Source of the DNA: SURF-24 sp964537965
Lineage (GTDB): Bacteria > Bacteroidota > Ignavibacteria > Ignavibacteriales > SURF-24
NCBI GenBank assembly: GCA_964537965.1
Contig: CAZIDB010000046.1
Coordinates: 1-25,126 of the forward strand
DNA: 25,126 nt
Direction: 5' to 3'
Shown in pieces: positions 7,369 to 15,154 of this stretch. Within the stretch, counting starts at the first letter, position 1; each line of letters opens with the position of its first letter. Made by a program: the position numbers and the translations under genes. The notes below the pieces were generated by a model that made no database searches, was not told the origin of the DNA, and saw nothing but the letters and a program-made list of their open reading frames with translations.

Positions 7369-8982
7369 TTATAAAGTTCCGCTTATAGGTAAGGAGAATG
7401 TAAATTTTGTACCGTACCCCATTTTGCTTTGTACCCAGATTTTACCGCCATGCTTTTCAATCATCTCTTTACAGATAAGAAGACCTAATCCCGATCCTTT
7501 TTCACCGGCTGTTCCTTTTTTGGAAAACATAGTGTCAAAATTAAAAAGCCTGCCCAGCGATTCTTCATCAATACCAACACCGTTATCGCTTACGGATAAT
7601 TCATAATAATTATTTACACGTGTTCCGTAAACATTGATACTGCCAGAGTTCTTACTAAACTTAACAGCATTACCAACAAGGTTCTGTAAAATTGAAATGA
7701 GCATATTTTCGTCTGCTTTAACAAACAAGGATTTATCAACATTAGCATTAAGCGTTATTTGCTTTCCTTCGGCAGTATATTTCATAAGATTAAAAGTTTT
7801 CAGAATAGTTTCATATAAATTTATCCGGGAAGGATTAAACTCAATTTTATTTGTCTGGATTCTTGCCCACTCAAGAATATGTGTAAGAAATTCATATTGA
7901 TTCTTTATTGCTTTAAAAAGCTCTCCGGAAAATTTCATGATTTCTGCCTGAGTAAGACTTTCAATATCATTAGACAGAATTTCAGAAATTCCAAGTAAAG
8001 CCTGGAACGGACTTCTTAGATCGTGCGCAAGTATTGAGAAAAATTTATCCTTGCTGCTATTAAGAGTTATTAATTCCTCGGCATTTCTTCTTAGCTTTTC
8101 TTCAATTTCTTTCAGTTTGGTTATTTCCGGAAAGACCATGAATGTAGCAATAAGCTTACCTGCCTTATTATAAATCGGACCACTTGTTACAAGCGACCAT
8201 TTTTTAATTCCGTCTTTACGGATAATGAAAATTTCTTTGCTCTTGGTTTGAATACCTTTAAATGCTAATGCGATCGGTCTGATATTTGCGTTTAGCACAT
8301 TCGCGTCGCTGTCAAATTCCTGCCAGGTTCTCTCCATTTTTTCATAGGCTACTCCCAGGTATTCTTTTTCTTCAGTAATACCGAAAAATTCTTTCGCTGC
8401 AGTGTTTATAATAACAAGGGAATTGCCCGGCACTTTATATAGCATCATTGGTACCGATGTTTGTTCAAAGGAGGAATCGATAATGGTTTTATATGTATCC
8501 AAATCATTCTCAATCTCTTTCCTTTTGGTAATATCTCTGGACACTCCTATCATTTCAATTACCTTTCCCGATTCATCCGGAATAAAGATAGTTGTCATCT
8601 CCATCCAGACTATGTTCCCGTTTTTGGATAGCTGTTGAATTTCTGTTATGCGCTTTTTAACAGATATATCCCCTGAGTTATAAGCTTTTACTCTTTCGGC
8701 AAGGCTACTCATTTTTTCGGAAAATATATCATCTGGAACAATAGATTTATATCTTTCATTTATCAATTCATCATCAGAAAATCCAATCATTTTTTGGACA
8801 GAAGGAGTGATATAAATAAGTTTCTGTGTGTTAACATCATAACGCCAGATTACATCATCTATATTATCCGTAACAAATCTTAAATTCAGCTCGCTTTCCT
8901 TTAAAGATTCTACTTTTTCGCTAAGCTGATCCAGTTCTTTAATAAGTTCTTCTTTACTTAAATTCCCTGAGAAAGATTTCAT
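7369..8982 (-). CDS. PAS-domain sensor histidine kinase, no receiver domain
   Basis: 537 residues from the ATG at 8982. A TTG at 9003 would add seven residues, but neither has a strong ribosome site and the ATG is preferred. Order: short coiled coil, PAS domain 1 with PAC motif (about 35-155, ending VIEMIGVSRDITKRKEIE), PAS domain 2 (about 165-290), HisKA with H-box SILAHDLRSPFQALLGISEI (phospho-His near 320), then the ATPase domain with N-box (LVGNAVKFS), G1 (DNGVGID) and G2 (GEKGSGLGLLICKEMIEKHGG). There is no transmembrane helix or signal peptide, so it is cytosolic and senses an internal signal through PAS. No response-regulator gene is adjacent; its partner must lie elsewhere. It is probably the first gene of the 8982-5483 minus-strand run. 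Confidence 0.92.
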   Translation of the reverse strand: MKSFSGNLSKEELIKELDQLSEKVESLKESELNLRFVTDNIDDVIWRYDVNTQKLIYITPSVQKMIGFSDDELINERYKSIVPDDIFSEKMSSLAERVKAYNSGDISVKKRITEIQQLSKNGNIVWMEMTTIFIPDESGKVIEMIGVSRDITKRKEIENDLDTYKTIIDSSFEQTSVPMMLYKVPGNSLVIINTAAKEFFGITEEKEYLGVAYEKMERTWQEFDSDANVLNANIRPIALAFKGIQTKSKEIFIIRKDGIKKWSLVTSGPIYNKAGKLIATFMVFPEITKLKEIEEKLRRNAEELITLNSSKDKFFSILAHDLRSPFQALLGISEILSNDIESLTQAEIMKFSGELFKAIKNQYEFLTHILEWARIQTNKIEFNPSRINLYETILKTFNLMKYTAEGKQITLNANVDKSLFVKADENMLISILQNLVGNAVKFSKNSGSINVYGTRVNNYYELSVSDNGVGIDEESLGRLFNFDTMFSKKGTAGEKGSGLGLLICKEMIEKHGGKIWVQSKMGYGTKFTFSLPISGTL

Positions 8983-9003
8983 ACATAAACCCAATTTTAT
9001 CAA

Positions 9004-9317
9004 ATGAGAAATTATTAAAATATTTTATAACTGCATAGTATAAATTTATTCCATCAGAGTTTAAAACAGTAGATGCAGTGCTGTCTAAAATAAAATCAAA
9101 AGTGGAAAAAAGAATAAAAAGGACTTTTTTGAACAGGTTATTTTCATTTTTAAAATCAATCCCTCTCTGTTTTTTTGTATTGAGTAAATAACCATTTTAT
9201 TAAGGTACTTTTGATAGATATTTAGGACAGACATGGGAAGGCTCTGCAACCCTGTCTTTTTAGAAGTATTTTAGATATATTTTTCTTAAATATAAATGTA
9301 AAATTTATGGAGTGATT
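9004..9317. other. Divergent intergenic region with a hairpin plus T-run (9229-9262)
   Basis: This stretch lies between the divergent kinase and M16 protease genes and must hold both promoters; I cannot place either firmly. On the plus strand AGACA-GGG (9229-9237, one bulged T) can pair with CCCTGTCT (9250-9257) and is followed at once by TTTTTAG. That is terminator-like, 60 bases upstream of the protease start. It could be a leader attenuator or the end of a small transcript. The loop and flanks match no riboswitch class I know. Confidence 0.35.
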
Positions 9318-12053
9318 ATGAAAAAAATGCTTTCCCGAATTTTTCTTATTCTTTTTATTTTCTCATTTAAGACGACCTTTGCACAAAAAATTGATGAAAT
9401 TGAAATACCATTTCAAAAATTTGTTTTAGACAACGGTCTAACATTAATTGTCCACGAAGATCATAAAGCCCCAATTGTAGCGGTTAATATTTGGTATCAC
9501 GTGGGTTCTAAAAATGAAAAAGTTGGAAAAACTGGTTTCGCACACCTCTTTGAACATCTTATGTTTAACGGAAGTGAAAATTATAACAATGATTATTTCC
9601 AGGCACTGGAAAGAGTTGGTGCAACAGACCTGAACGGAACTACAAGTGAAGACAGAACCAATTACTTTCAGAACGTTCCTACTTCAGCAGTTGATCTTGC
9701 CCTTTGGATGGAGTCCGACAGGATGGGTCATCTTATTGGCGCAATTACACAGGACAAACTTGATGAACAACGTGGTGTAGTTCAAAACGAAAAACGGCAG
9801 GGTCAGAATCAACCTTATTCTGTTGCATGGGATTTAATTCCTGCTAACTGTTATCCTAAAGGTCATCCGTATTCTTGGACGGTTATAGGTGAAATGGAAG
9901 ATCTTGATTCAGCAAAATTAGCTGATGTTCATGGATGGTTTAAAACTTATTATGGACCTAACAATGCCGTTCTTGTTGTTGCTGGCGATATAACCGCAAA
10001 GGATGCTTTGGAAAAAGTAAAAAAGTATTTCGGGGATATTCCACCCGGGCCACCAATTTCAAAATATGAATCGAACGTAGCAAAGATGAGCGGTTCAAAA
10101 AGAATGATTGTTCAGGACCGTGTTCCGCAAGAACGAATTATGAAAATCTGGAACATACCCGAATGGGGAAATACCGAAGCAATTTATCTTGATCTTGTAA
10201 GCGATGTTCTTTCACAGGGTAAAACATCAAGGCTGTACAAACGATTAGTATATGACGAGCAGATTGCTACCAATGCGGGTGCTTTCACAGGTTTAAGTGA
10301 AATCGGCGGTCAGTTTTATTTTGACCTTATGGTAAAGCAGGGTGAAGATCCTGTAAAAGTTGAAAAAGCAGCCGATGAGGAATTGATTAAATTTCTTAAA
10401 AACGGACCTTCTGAAAGTGAACTTGAACGGATTAAGACACAATACATAGCAAATTTTGTAAGAGGCATTGAGAGGATTGGTGGATTTGGCGGCAAGTCTG
10501 ATATCCTTGCACAGAATGAAGTGTTTGGTGGTTCACCTGATTACTATAAAAAAACACTTGAAATTATTAAGAATGCAACAGCAAAAGATTTACAAAATGC
10601 TGCTGTTAAATGGCTGAGTGATGGAGATTTTATAATTGAGATTAAACCTTATCCCCAGTTTAAGGCTTCTACAGAAAGTGCAGACAGATCCAAACTTCCG
10701 GAAACCACTACACCTCCTGACGCAAAATTTCCAAAAATAGAAAAAGCAACTCTTTCAAACGGTTTAAAGATAATGTTATCAAAAGTACCTTCTATTCCTG
10801 TCGTAAATTTTTCTCTGCTTGTTGATGCAGGTTACGCAGCAGACCAATTTGCTGCACCGGGAGTTGCAAACATGACTTTAAATATGATGGATGAAGGAAC
10901 AAAGACTAAAGATGCTCTTCAGATTAGTGAAGCTTTGCTTAAGCTTGGCGCACAGTTAAGCACTTCGTCTTCATTGGATTTATGTAATGTTTATCTCTCA
11001 TCGTTAAAACAAAACTTAGATAAATCTCTTGAGCTTTGGGCAGATGTAATATTGAATCCGTCTTTCCCGGAAAAAGAACTTGACAGATTAAAGAAGGATA
11101 ACATTGCACAGATTCAAAGAGAAAAAGTAAACCCCGCTTCAATGGGTATGAGAGTATTCCCTGTTATTCTGTACGGGAAAGAACATGCTTATGGTATTCC
11201 ATTCAGCGGTACCGGTTACGAAAAAACCACCAATGATATAACAGTAAAAGCGCTCCAGGATTTCCATAAAACCTGGTTTAAACCAAATAATACCACTTTG
11301 GTTGTTGTAGGTGATATTTCACTTGATGAAGTAAAATCCAAATTAGAAAAATTATTTAAGGATTGGAAAAGCGGTGATATTCCGAAAAAGAATATTGCAA
11401 ATGTAAAACTGAATAATAAACCGGTAGTTTATTTGTTAGATAAACCGGAGGCGCCTCAGTCAATTATTTTTGCCGGTAGTATTGCTTCACCGGTATCCGA
11501 TGGCGATGATATTGAGATTCAATCCATGAATAATATTTTAGGCGGTTCATTCACATCAAGAATTAATATGAATCTAAGGGAGAATAAACGCTGGTCTTAT
11601 GGTTCGCGCTCAATGGTTTCGGGTACCAAAGCTCAGCGTCCGTTTATGGTTTATGCTTTGATTCAATCTGATAAAACAAAAGAATCCATGCAGGAGATTT
11701 ACAAAGAGCTAACCGGAATTATTGGAAATAATCCTCCTACGGAAGATGAATTAAACAAGGTAAAGCTTAATCAAACTTTAAGGTTACCCGGTTCGTGGGA
11801 AACGATGGGCGCTATCGGCGGTTCGCTTTCTCAATTAATCATGTATAACCTGCCGGATAATTACTTTGATAAATATGTTGATAAAGTTAAAAACCTTAGC
11901 CTTGATGATCTTTCTAAAGCTGCAAAGAAAATTCTGCATCCTGATAATTTAATTTGGGTGGTCGTAGGAGATAAAACAAAAATAGAAGGACCTGTAAAAG
12001 AATTGGGTTACGAATTAAAATATATTGATACGGACGGCAACCTGATTAATTAA
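9318..12053 (+). CDS. Secreted M16 family zinc metalloprotease (fused two-half form)
   Basis: 911 residues from the ATG at 9318, chosen over a GTG two codons earlier because GGAG at 9309-9312 serves the ATG. The signal peptide is MKKMLSRIFLILFIFSFKTTFA, so the enzyme acts in the periplasm or on the outer membrane. The N-terminal half carries the inverted zinc motif HLFEH (His76, Glu79, His80) and the third ligand Glu at about 158 (RGVVQNEKR). The C-terminal half (from about 475, ATLSNGLKIMLSKVPSIPV) lacks the zinc motif but keeps the substrate-pocket Arg/Tyr segment (NLRENKRWSYGSRS). Two fused halves in one chain match the PqqL/pitrilysin architecture, so one polypeptide makes the whole clamshell. 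The substrate is unknown. It is transcribed alone and ends in a strong hairpin. Confidence 0.93.
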   Translation: MKKMLSRIFLILFIFSFKTTFAQKIDEIEIPFQKFVLDNGLTLIVHEDHKAPIVAVNIWYHVGSKNEKVGKTGFAHLFEHLMFNGSENYNNDYFQALERVGATDLNGTTSEDRTNYFQNVPTSAVDLALWMESDRMGHLIGAITQDKLDEQRGVVQNEKRQGQNQPYSVAWDLIPANCYPKGHPYSWTVIGEMEDLDSAKLADVHGWFKTYYGPNNAVLVVAGDITAKDALEKVKKYFGDIPPGPPISKYESNVAKMSGSKRMIVQDRVPQERIMKIWNIPEWGNTEAIYLDLVSDVLSQGKTSRLYKRLVYDEQIATNAGAFTGLSEIGGQFYFDLMVKQGEDPVKVEKAADEELIKFLKNGPSESELERIKTQYIANFVRGIERIGGFGGKSDILAQNEVFGGSPDYYKKTLEIIKNATAKDLQNAAVKWLSDGDFIIEIKPYPQFKASTESADRSKLPETTTPPDAKFPKIEKATLSNGLKIMLSKVPSIPVVNFSLLVDAGYAADQFAAPGVANMTLNMMDEGTKTKDALQISEALLKLGAQLSTSSSLDLCNVYLSSLKQNLDKSLELWADVILNPSFPEKELDRLKKDNIAQIQREKVNPASMGMRVFPVILYGKEHAYGIPFSGTGYEKTTNDITVKALQDFHKTWFKPNNTTLVVVGDISLDEVKSKLEKLFKDWKSGDIPKKNIANVKLNNKPVVYLLDKPEAPQSIIFAGSIASPVSDGDDIEIQSMNNILGGSFTSRINMNLRENKRWSYGSRSMVSGTKAQRPFMVYALIQSDKTKESMQEIYKELTGIIGNNPPTEDELNKVKLNQTLRLPGSWETMGAIGGSLSQLIMYNLPDNYFDKYVDKVKNLSLDDLSKAAKKILHPDNLIWVVVGDKTKIEGPVKELGYELKYIDTDGNLIN

Positions 12054-12064
12054 AGACTGAATAA

Positions 12065-12114
12065 AAAAGATTCCGTAAATTATTTCCTGAAAAGGAAAGT
12101 CTGCGGAATCTTTT
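12065..12114. terminator. Bidirectional terminator between convergent genes
   Basis: AAAAGATTCCG (12065-12075) pairs perfectly with CGGAATCTTTT (12104-12114). Inside the loop a second hairpin forms from TTTCC (12083-12087) and GGAAA (12094-12098). A-runs on one side and T-runs on the other let it end transcription of both the M16 gene (+) and the 12140-12856 gene (-). Confidence 0.8.
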
Positions 12115-12139
12115 ATTTGAGGTTGTATTTTTTGATTTA

Positions 12140-12856
12140 CTATGCTGCTAATTTTTTTGCCAATAATCTTTTTGCAATCGGAAGTATGGTTTCTTCAAAC
12201 GGGAAATCAAGTTCGCACTCCAATTTAAATGCAGCCGGGTTGGGAAGATTGTTATTCCCTTTTGCAAGACTGATTTTTATATCGTGATCATCTCCGCTTA
12301 TTACTTCATAATTTTCATATGATTTTACAAGCTCTATTTTCATTGCAGGACATTCGTCGCTTTCGTAAGCAATAAAAGGAATTTCGAATCTGTAAATATT
12401 AAAAGTATTGTTGCTATGATTCGTAATGAAAAAATAACCTTCATTCTTATATAACGGTACAATGCCGATTTCTTCAATTAAAAGATTTTCTTTGACAAAG
12501 CTATATAATGCCTTTCCTTCGTTAACCGCTTCCTGGATTTTTGGATATGCCCAGTTAATAAATTCAAAAACCTGGTCAATGTTTCCCGGAGTTACGTTAA
12601 TTTCCTCACTCCCGGTACTGTTATTAATAAGGATCTTACTGTTAACAAGTGTCGGAAAAACTTTTTCCATCTGATCTTTCTCTTTTACAATACCGCCAAG
12701 TATTTCTTCTAATTCAATTAGATCCGATAGTGCCGGGTACACTTTGTTCTTATGCAGCAATGATGAGTAATCTTTTAATGCGCCAAGCAGTTTGTACTGA
12801 CTTTTTTCAAAGTCATCAGCCGCCGATATGAATGAATCTATGGTTAACTTTTTCAT
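12140..12856 (-). CDS. Hypothetical soluble protein, unknown family
   Basis: 238 residues, no signal peptide and no transmembrane segment, so cytoplasmic. The first 130 residues are predicted mostly helical and charged (SFISAADDFEKSQYKLLGAL, later PKIQEAVNEGKALYSFVKEN). From about residue 130 the chain turns beta-rich with alternating aromatic and polar residues (GYFFITNHSNNTFNIYRFEI) and ends in a basic helix (AKRLLAKKLAA). The ATG has a good ribosome site (AGGA, 8 bases upstream). I do not recognise the family and give no function. It is a monocistronic unit converging on the M16 protease gene and sharing its terminator. Confidence 0.7.
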   Translation of the reverse strand: MKKLTIDSFISAADDFEKSQYKLLGALKDYSSLLHKNKVYPALSDLIELEEILGGIVKEKDQMEKVFPTLVNSKILINNSTGSEEINVTPGNIDQVFEFINWAYPKIQEAVNEGKALYSFVKENLLIEEIGIVPLYKNEGYFFITNHSNNTFNIYRFEIPFIAYESDECPAMKIELVKSYENYEVISGDDHDIKISLAKGNNNLPNPAAFKLECELDFPFEETILPIAKRLLAKKLAA

Positions 12857-13134
12857 TGTCTTATTCCTGTTTATTTCTCCTGCTAATTAATTAAAACAAA
12901 TTTATTATAAACTTTTTGTGCTCTTAAGCACTGGTATCCGTTTCAGAGGTTAAATAGATATTGGATATTCAGAACGATTATCACTTGGTTCTAAAGAATT
13001 ATCGGCGTAATGAAGAAATAGTTTAGTGTATTAATTTCAATACAATTTTATTAAAGTTGATGTGCTATGATCGAAAAACAAATTAATAGTTCCGCAGTTC
13101 CAAGAGAATACTTTACAACTGTTGTATACCAACA

Positions 13135-13261
13135 GGGGCTGTTTAAAAAGTAGTGTAACTGTCGTTGCGAGGAGTATAACGACGAAGCAATCTATTCCGT
13201 TAATAAAAATGAGATCACTTCGCTTTGCTAGTAATGACAATCTTACTTTTTGATCAGCCCC
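13135..13261. mobile_element. MITE-like 127-bp inverted-repeat element
   Basis: The left end (GGGGCTGTTTAAAAAGTAG, from 13135) and the reverse complement of the right end (GGGGCTGATCAAAAAGTAAG, ending at 13261) are near-identical terminal inverted repeats that continue for about 34 bases (to GTCRTTRC). Inward lies an imperfect palindrome with GTCGTTGCGAGGAG and CGACGAAGCAATCT. These resemble a non-coding palindromic repeat seen in many unrelated bacterial genomes. There is no coding capacity. A clear target-site duplication is not visible at either edge. The right end abuts direct repeat A with one base between. Confidence 0.7.
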
Positions 13262-13262
13262 G

Positions 13263-13383
13263 GCGAAAAATGATTTTTATAAATGGATTTCAGATAAAAT
13301 GATTATTCTCACTCAATCATCAATCCCGCAAACGGGATTTCTGATTAAATGATCGAAGATCATTTAATCATCAACATCTTTTT
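13263..13383. repeat. Direct repeat A (copy of 15155-15276)
   Basis: 121 bases matching 15155-15276 with only about six differences including one indel. It holds two hairpins: AATCCCG/CGGGATT (13322-13339, loop CAAA) and a perfect 13-bp stem TGATTAAATGATC/GATCATTTAATCA (13342-13370, loop GAA). In minus-strand sense it carries the last codons of a sorting-domain gene and its 3' region. A stem base pair differs from copy B in both arms, so pairing is kept. Confidence 0.9.
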
Positions 13384-13463
13384 AGTGGGACAAAATCTCC
13401 GGCGTATAATTCAAAGAAGTATATTCCGTTGCATAAATTACTTCTTCCATATAGAACGAAAAA
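13360..13463 (-). pseudogene. Decayed 3' end of a T9SS-type sorting-domain protein
   Basis: Read on the minus strand, 13463 to about 13386 gives a peptide ending NLCNGIYFFELYAGDFVP. It lines up residue by residue with the C-terminus of the CotH protein at 15253 (HLSSGLYFYVLRAGEFVS). A one-base deletion then shifts the frame, after which the expected KKMLMIK and stop (TGA at 13362-13360) follow in the new frame. An in-frame TAA lies just upstream of the conserved segment, and further upstream similarity fades. So this is the remnant tail of a second secreted protein that has lost its body. Confidence is high for homology of the tail, low for the original gene's identity. Confidence 0.75.
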
Positions 13464-13571
13464 TTAAGCAGATAGTATCAGGTTTCAATTTTTCTCTTGG
13501 CTTCCAAGGTCTGCATTTTGAGAAGGAATATTTTAAAGTATTTTACTAAGGAATGGTTCTTATCGACCAGA

Positions 13572-14192
13572 TTATATATTGTAAATAAGTCCCAATTTTA
13601 GACTTGGGAGTAACAACCAATTACGATTTCTGATTTTTGATGCACCAACACCAATTCCCCATAGGAAATTAAAGCCATGTTTATTTCTATTTTCGGAGCC
13701 TATTAATAATGATAAAAATCTTGCGGTATAAAGATCATTTTTCTCAGCATCATGACCAAAACTACTTTCAAAGCTTATATTGTCAAGATTAAGAATAAAA
13801 TGCTTTAATAAAGGTTTATCAAAAACCCTTGCAATCTTAAACCCCACTCCTCCGAGAGAGTAATTTGGCAAAATAAATCCTCCCTCAACTATAAAATTAC
13901 TGAGCTTGATGGCAACCGACCAATTAAAAAAATCAAATCCGATTCCAAAGGAGAGAAATTCTCCAAAGCCCGTTGTTAAAAAAATATAACGACGGTTTGA
14001 ATTAGTACTTGAATCAATAGGTAAATTATAATCAGTTGTATCAGTTCCGATAAAAGTATTTGATACAACAGATTTTGAAGAGTTGATGTTTTCGCATAAT
14101 GAAGGATCAATAATATTTTTTTCTTCCGCGAAGCTTATTGTAGGTAATCTGAAGAATAACATGATGTTTAAAAATAAAGTTATACTTTTCAT
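13572..14192 (-). CDS. Hypothetical secreted beta-rich protein, paralogue of 14322-14906
   Basis: 206 residues. The signal peptide is MKSITLFLNIMLFFRLPTISFA. After a polar stretch, the chain from about residue 68 is a series of Gly/aromatic beta segments: YIFLTTGFGEFLSFGIGFDF, then NFLWGIGVGASKIRNRNW and a final LLPSLKLGLIYNI. The pattern and aromatic-rich C-terminal strand suggest a small beta-barrel or beta-sandwich at the outer membrane. It is clearly homologous to the neighbour at 14322-14906 over the whole mature part. Both are on the minus strand, and each has a similar mini-ORF just upstream. I do not recognise a named family. Transcription probably runs from the 14322-14906 gene into this one. 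Confidence 0.7.
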   Translation of the reverse strand: MKSITLFLNIMLFFRLPTISFAEEKNIIDPSLCENINSSKSVVSNTFIGTDTTDYNLPIDSSTNSNRRYIFLTTGFGEFLSFGIGFDFFNWSVAIKLSNFIVEGGFILPNYSLGGVGFKIARVFDKPLLKHFILNLDNISFESSFGHDAEKNDLYTARFLSLLIGSENRNKHGFNFLWGIGVGASKIRNRNWLLLPSLKLGLIYNI

Positions 14193-14211
14193 TTTAGCCT
14201 ATGGTTGTTAT

Positions 14212-14274
14212 TTAATTCTCTTTTAGTTTTCCTCGGATAATATATATTGATCCATTGCTGACATTGTCTGCCAT
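14212..14274 (-). CDS. Mini-ORF upstream of 13572-14192 (copy 1), or gene tail remnant
   Basis: A 20-codon frame beginning MADNVSNG and ending IIRGKLKEN. It aligns without gaps to the last 20 codons of the mini-ORF at 14922-15038: 12 of 20 residues agree, and five of those use different but synonymous codons (Ala, Ser, Ile, Arg, Leu). That pattern points to past or present coding selection. No ribosome site precedes this ATG. An overlapping frame (14306 to 14223, beginning MKKPLLFIFLS) has a strong GGGAGG site but is not kept in the other copy. The likeliest readings are a tiny gene or the tail of a gene that lost its middle. Confidence 0.35.
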   Translation of the reverse strand: MADNVSNGSIYIIRGKLKEN

Positions 14275-14321
14275 GATAAGAAAATAAATAATAATGGCTT
14301 TTTCATAAATCCTCCCAAAAG

Positions 14322-14906
14322 TTAAAGATTAATATTAAACCCGATCTTTAGTTGTGGTAAATAGAGTGGCGAAGAATCTCTACTGCTAGCAATAGAAATT
14401 CCTATCGACCAAATGAAGTTAATAGAATTCTTAGTTAATTTCTCATTACCGATATTTATATCAAATGCAAAACCTTTAATCAGAGTTTTTGATTTATCAT
14501 TTGCAGCACGATAGAAAAGAGAAATTTCTCCATTAAGATTATTTAAATATTTTACCCCAGTATTTTTCGATATTTTCAATCCAAAACCAGTTCCTGAGTG
14601 TGGAATATAAGTACCACCACCGGACAACCAATACCCACTCCACTTAAGTGCAACTGCTAAATCATTATTTATTTGATAGCCATAACCAATTGCTAATGGT
14701 TCTGCTATTCCAATTGTAAGATAAAAGTAAGTGCTTCTGTTATTTGAGTCAGCGCTTTCACTATTGTGAAGGTAAAGGAAATTTTGTTGTGTGTTTCTAA
14801 AAGTAAAACTTTTGTTAAATGAAGTAGTAGATAAATTTTCCTCTATTATACTTTGCCCCAACAAAATATTACTAAGAAATAATACAGCTAATAAATACTT
14901 TCTCAT
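14322..14906 (-). CDS. Hypothetical secreted beta-rich protein, paralogue of 13572-14192
   Basis: 194 residues. The signal peptide MRKYLLAVLFLSNILLGQ precedes a polar region and then beta segments from about residue 60: YFYLTIGIAEPLAIGYGYQI, later NFIWSIGISIASSRDSS and the end LYLPQLKIGFNINL. The positions of the Gly, Trp and LP-LK-G motifs match the paralogue downstream, so the two arose by duplication and have since diverged well beyond recent-copy level. The ATG follows an AAAGG site. The homologous mini-ORF ends 15 bases upstream. No named domain is recognised; a small outer-membrane barrel is a guess from composition. Confidence 0.7.
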   Translation of the reverse strand: MRKYLLAVLFLSNILLGQSIIEENLSTTSFNKSFTFRNTQQNFLYLHNSESADSNNRSTYFYLTIGIAEPLAIGYGYQINNDLAVALKWSGYWLSGGGTYIPHSGTGFGLKISKNTGVKYLNNLNGEISLFYRAANDKSKTLIKGFAFDINIGNEKLTKNSINFIWSIGISIASSRDSSPLYLPQLKIGFNINL

Positions 14907-14921
14907 ATTTACCTTTATAGT

Positions 14922-15038
14922 TTAATTCTCTTTTAATTTAGCTCTTATCATATAGTTCAATCCTTTACTATAATCATAAGCCATAGAAAATAATTTTTGT
15001 CGGGAAATTTTCTTAAACCTTTTCGGAAAGATTAACAT
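14922..15038 (-). CDS. Mini-ORF upstream of 14322-14906 (copy 2)
   Basis: A 38-codon frame from an ATG at 15038. The first half is strongly basic (MLIFPKRFKKISRQKLFS). The second half (MAYDYSKGLNYMIRAKLKEN) is the part shared with the mini-ORF at 14212-14274. The shared stop and the 12-20 base distance to the next gene's start are similar in both copies, so mini-ORF plus beta-rich gene was duplicated as a unit. It may be a real small peptide, a leader for translational coupling, or a surviving gene tail. No family recognised. Confidence 0.35.
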   Translation of the reverse strand: MLIFPKRFKKISRQKLFSMAYDYSKGLNYMIRAKLKEN

Positions 15039-15124
15039 CACTAATTATTCCAGTATCAAAGTATTAAATTTCCGGATAATAAAATACTCATAATGTGGTA
15101 ACTACAGGTAAATATTTCGCGATT

Positions 15125-15152
15125 AAAAAAGAGACGTTCCAAAGGAACGTCT
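15125..15152 (-). terminator. Rho-independent terminator of the CotH-type gene
   Basis: On the minus strand AGACGTTCC and GGAACGTCT (15132-15152) form a perfect 9-bp stem with a 3-base loop, followed directly by CTTTTTTAATC. This is a textbook intrinsic terminator about 100 bases after the stop at 15253. The equivalent position next to repeat A is occupied by the MITE-like element. Confidence 0.85.
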
Positions 15153-15154
15153 AT

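Larger units (their letters stand above)
12857..13571. other. Gene-free accessory stretch of repeats and gene debris
   Basis: 715 bases with no intact gene. 12857-13134 shows only short frames broken by stops. One plus-strand frame (13067 to 13153, beginning MIEKQINSSAVPREYFTT) runs into the MITE-like element and could be the stub of a disrupted gene, but I cannot match it to a family. The rest is the MITE-like element, direct repeat A and a decayed sorting-domain gene end, described separately. Confidence 0.5.

Noticed and set aside
9229..9262. Known riboswitch upstream of the M16 gene
   Set aside because: The hairpin and flanks lack the conserved cores of the SAM, c-di-GMP, preQ1, TPP, fluoride and cobalamin classes as I know them.
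13037..13240. 67-residue minus-strand frame
   Set aside because: Most of it reads through the MITE-like inverted repeat, and it has no signal, domain or start context.
13349..13549. 66-residue plus-strand frame
   Set aside because: It is the opposite strand of the decayed sorting-domain tail and repeat A; the homology is on the minus strand.
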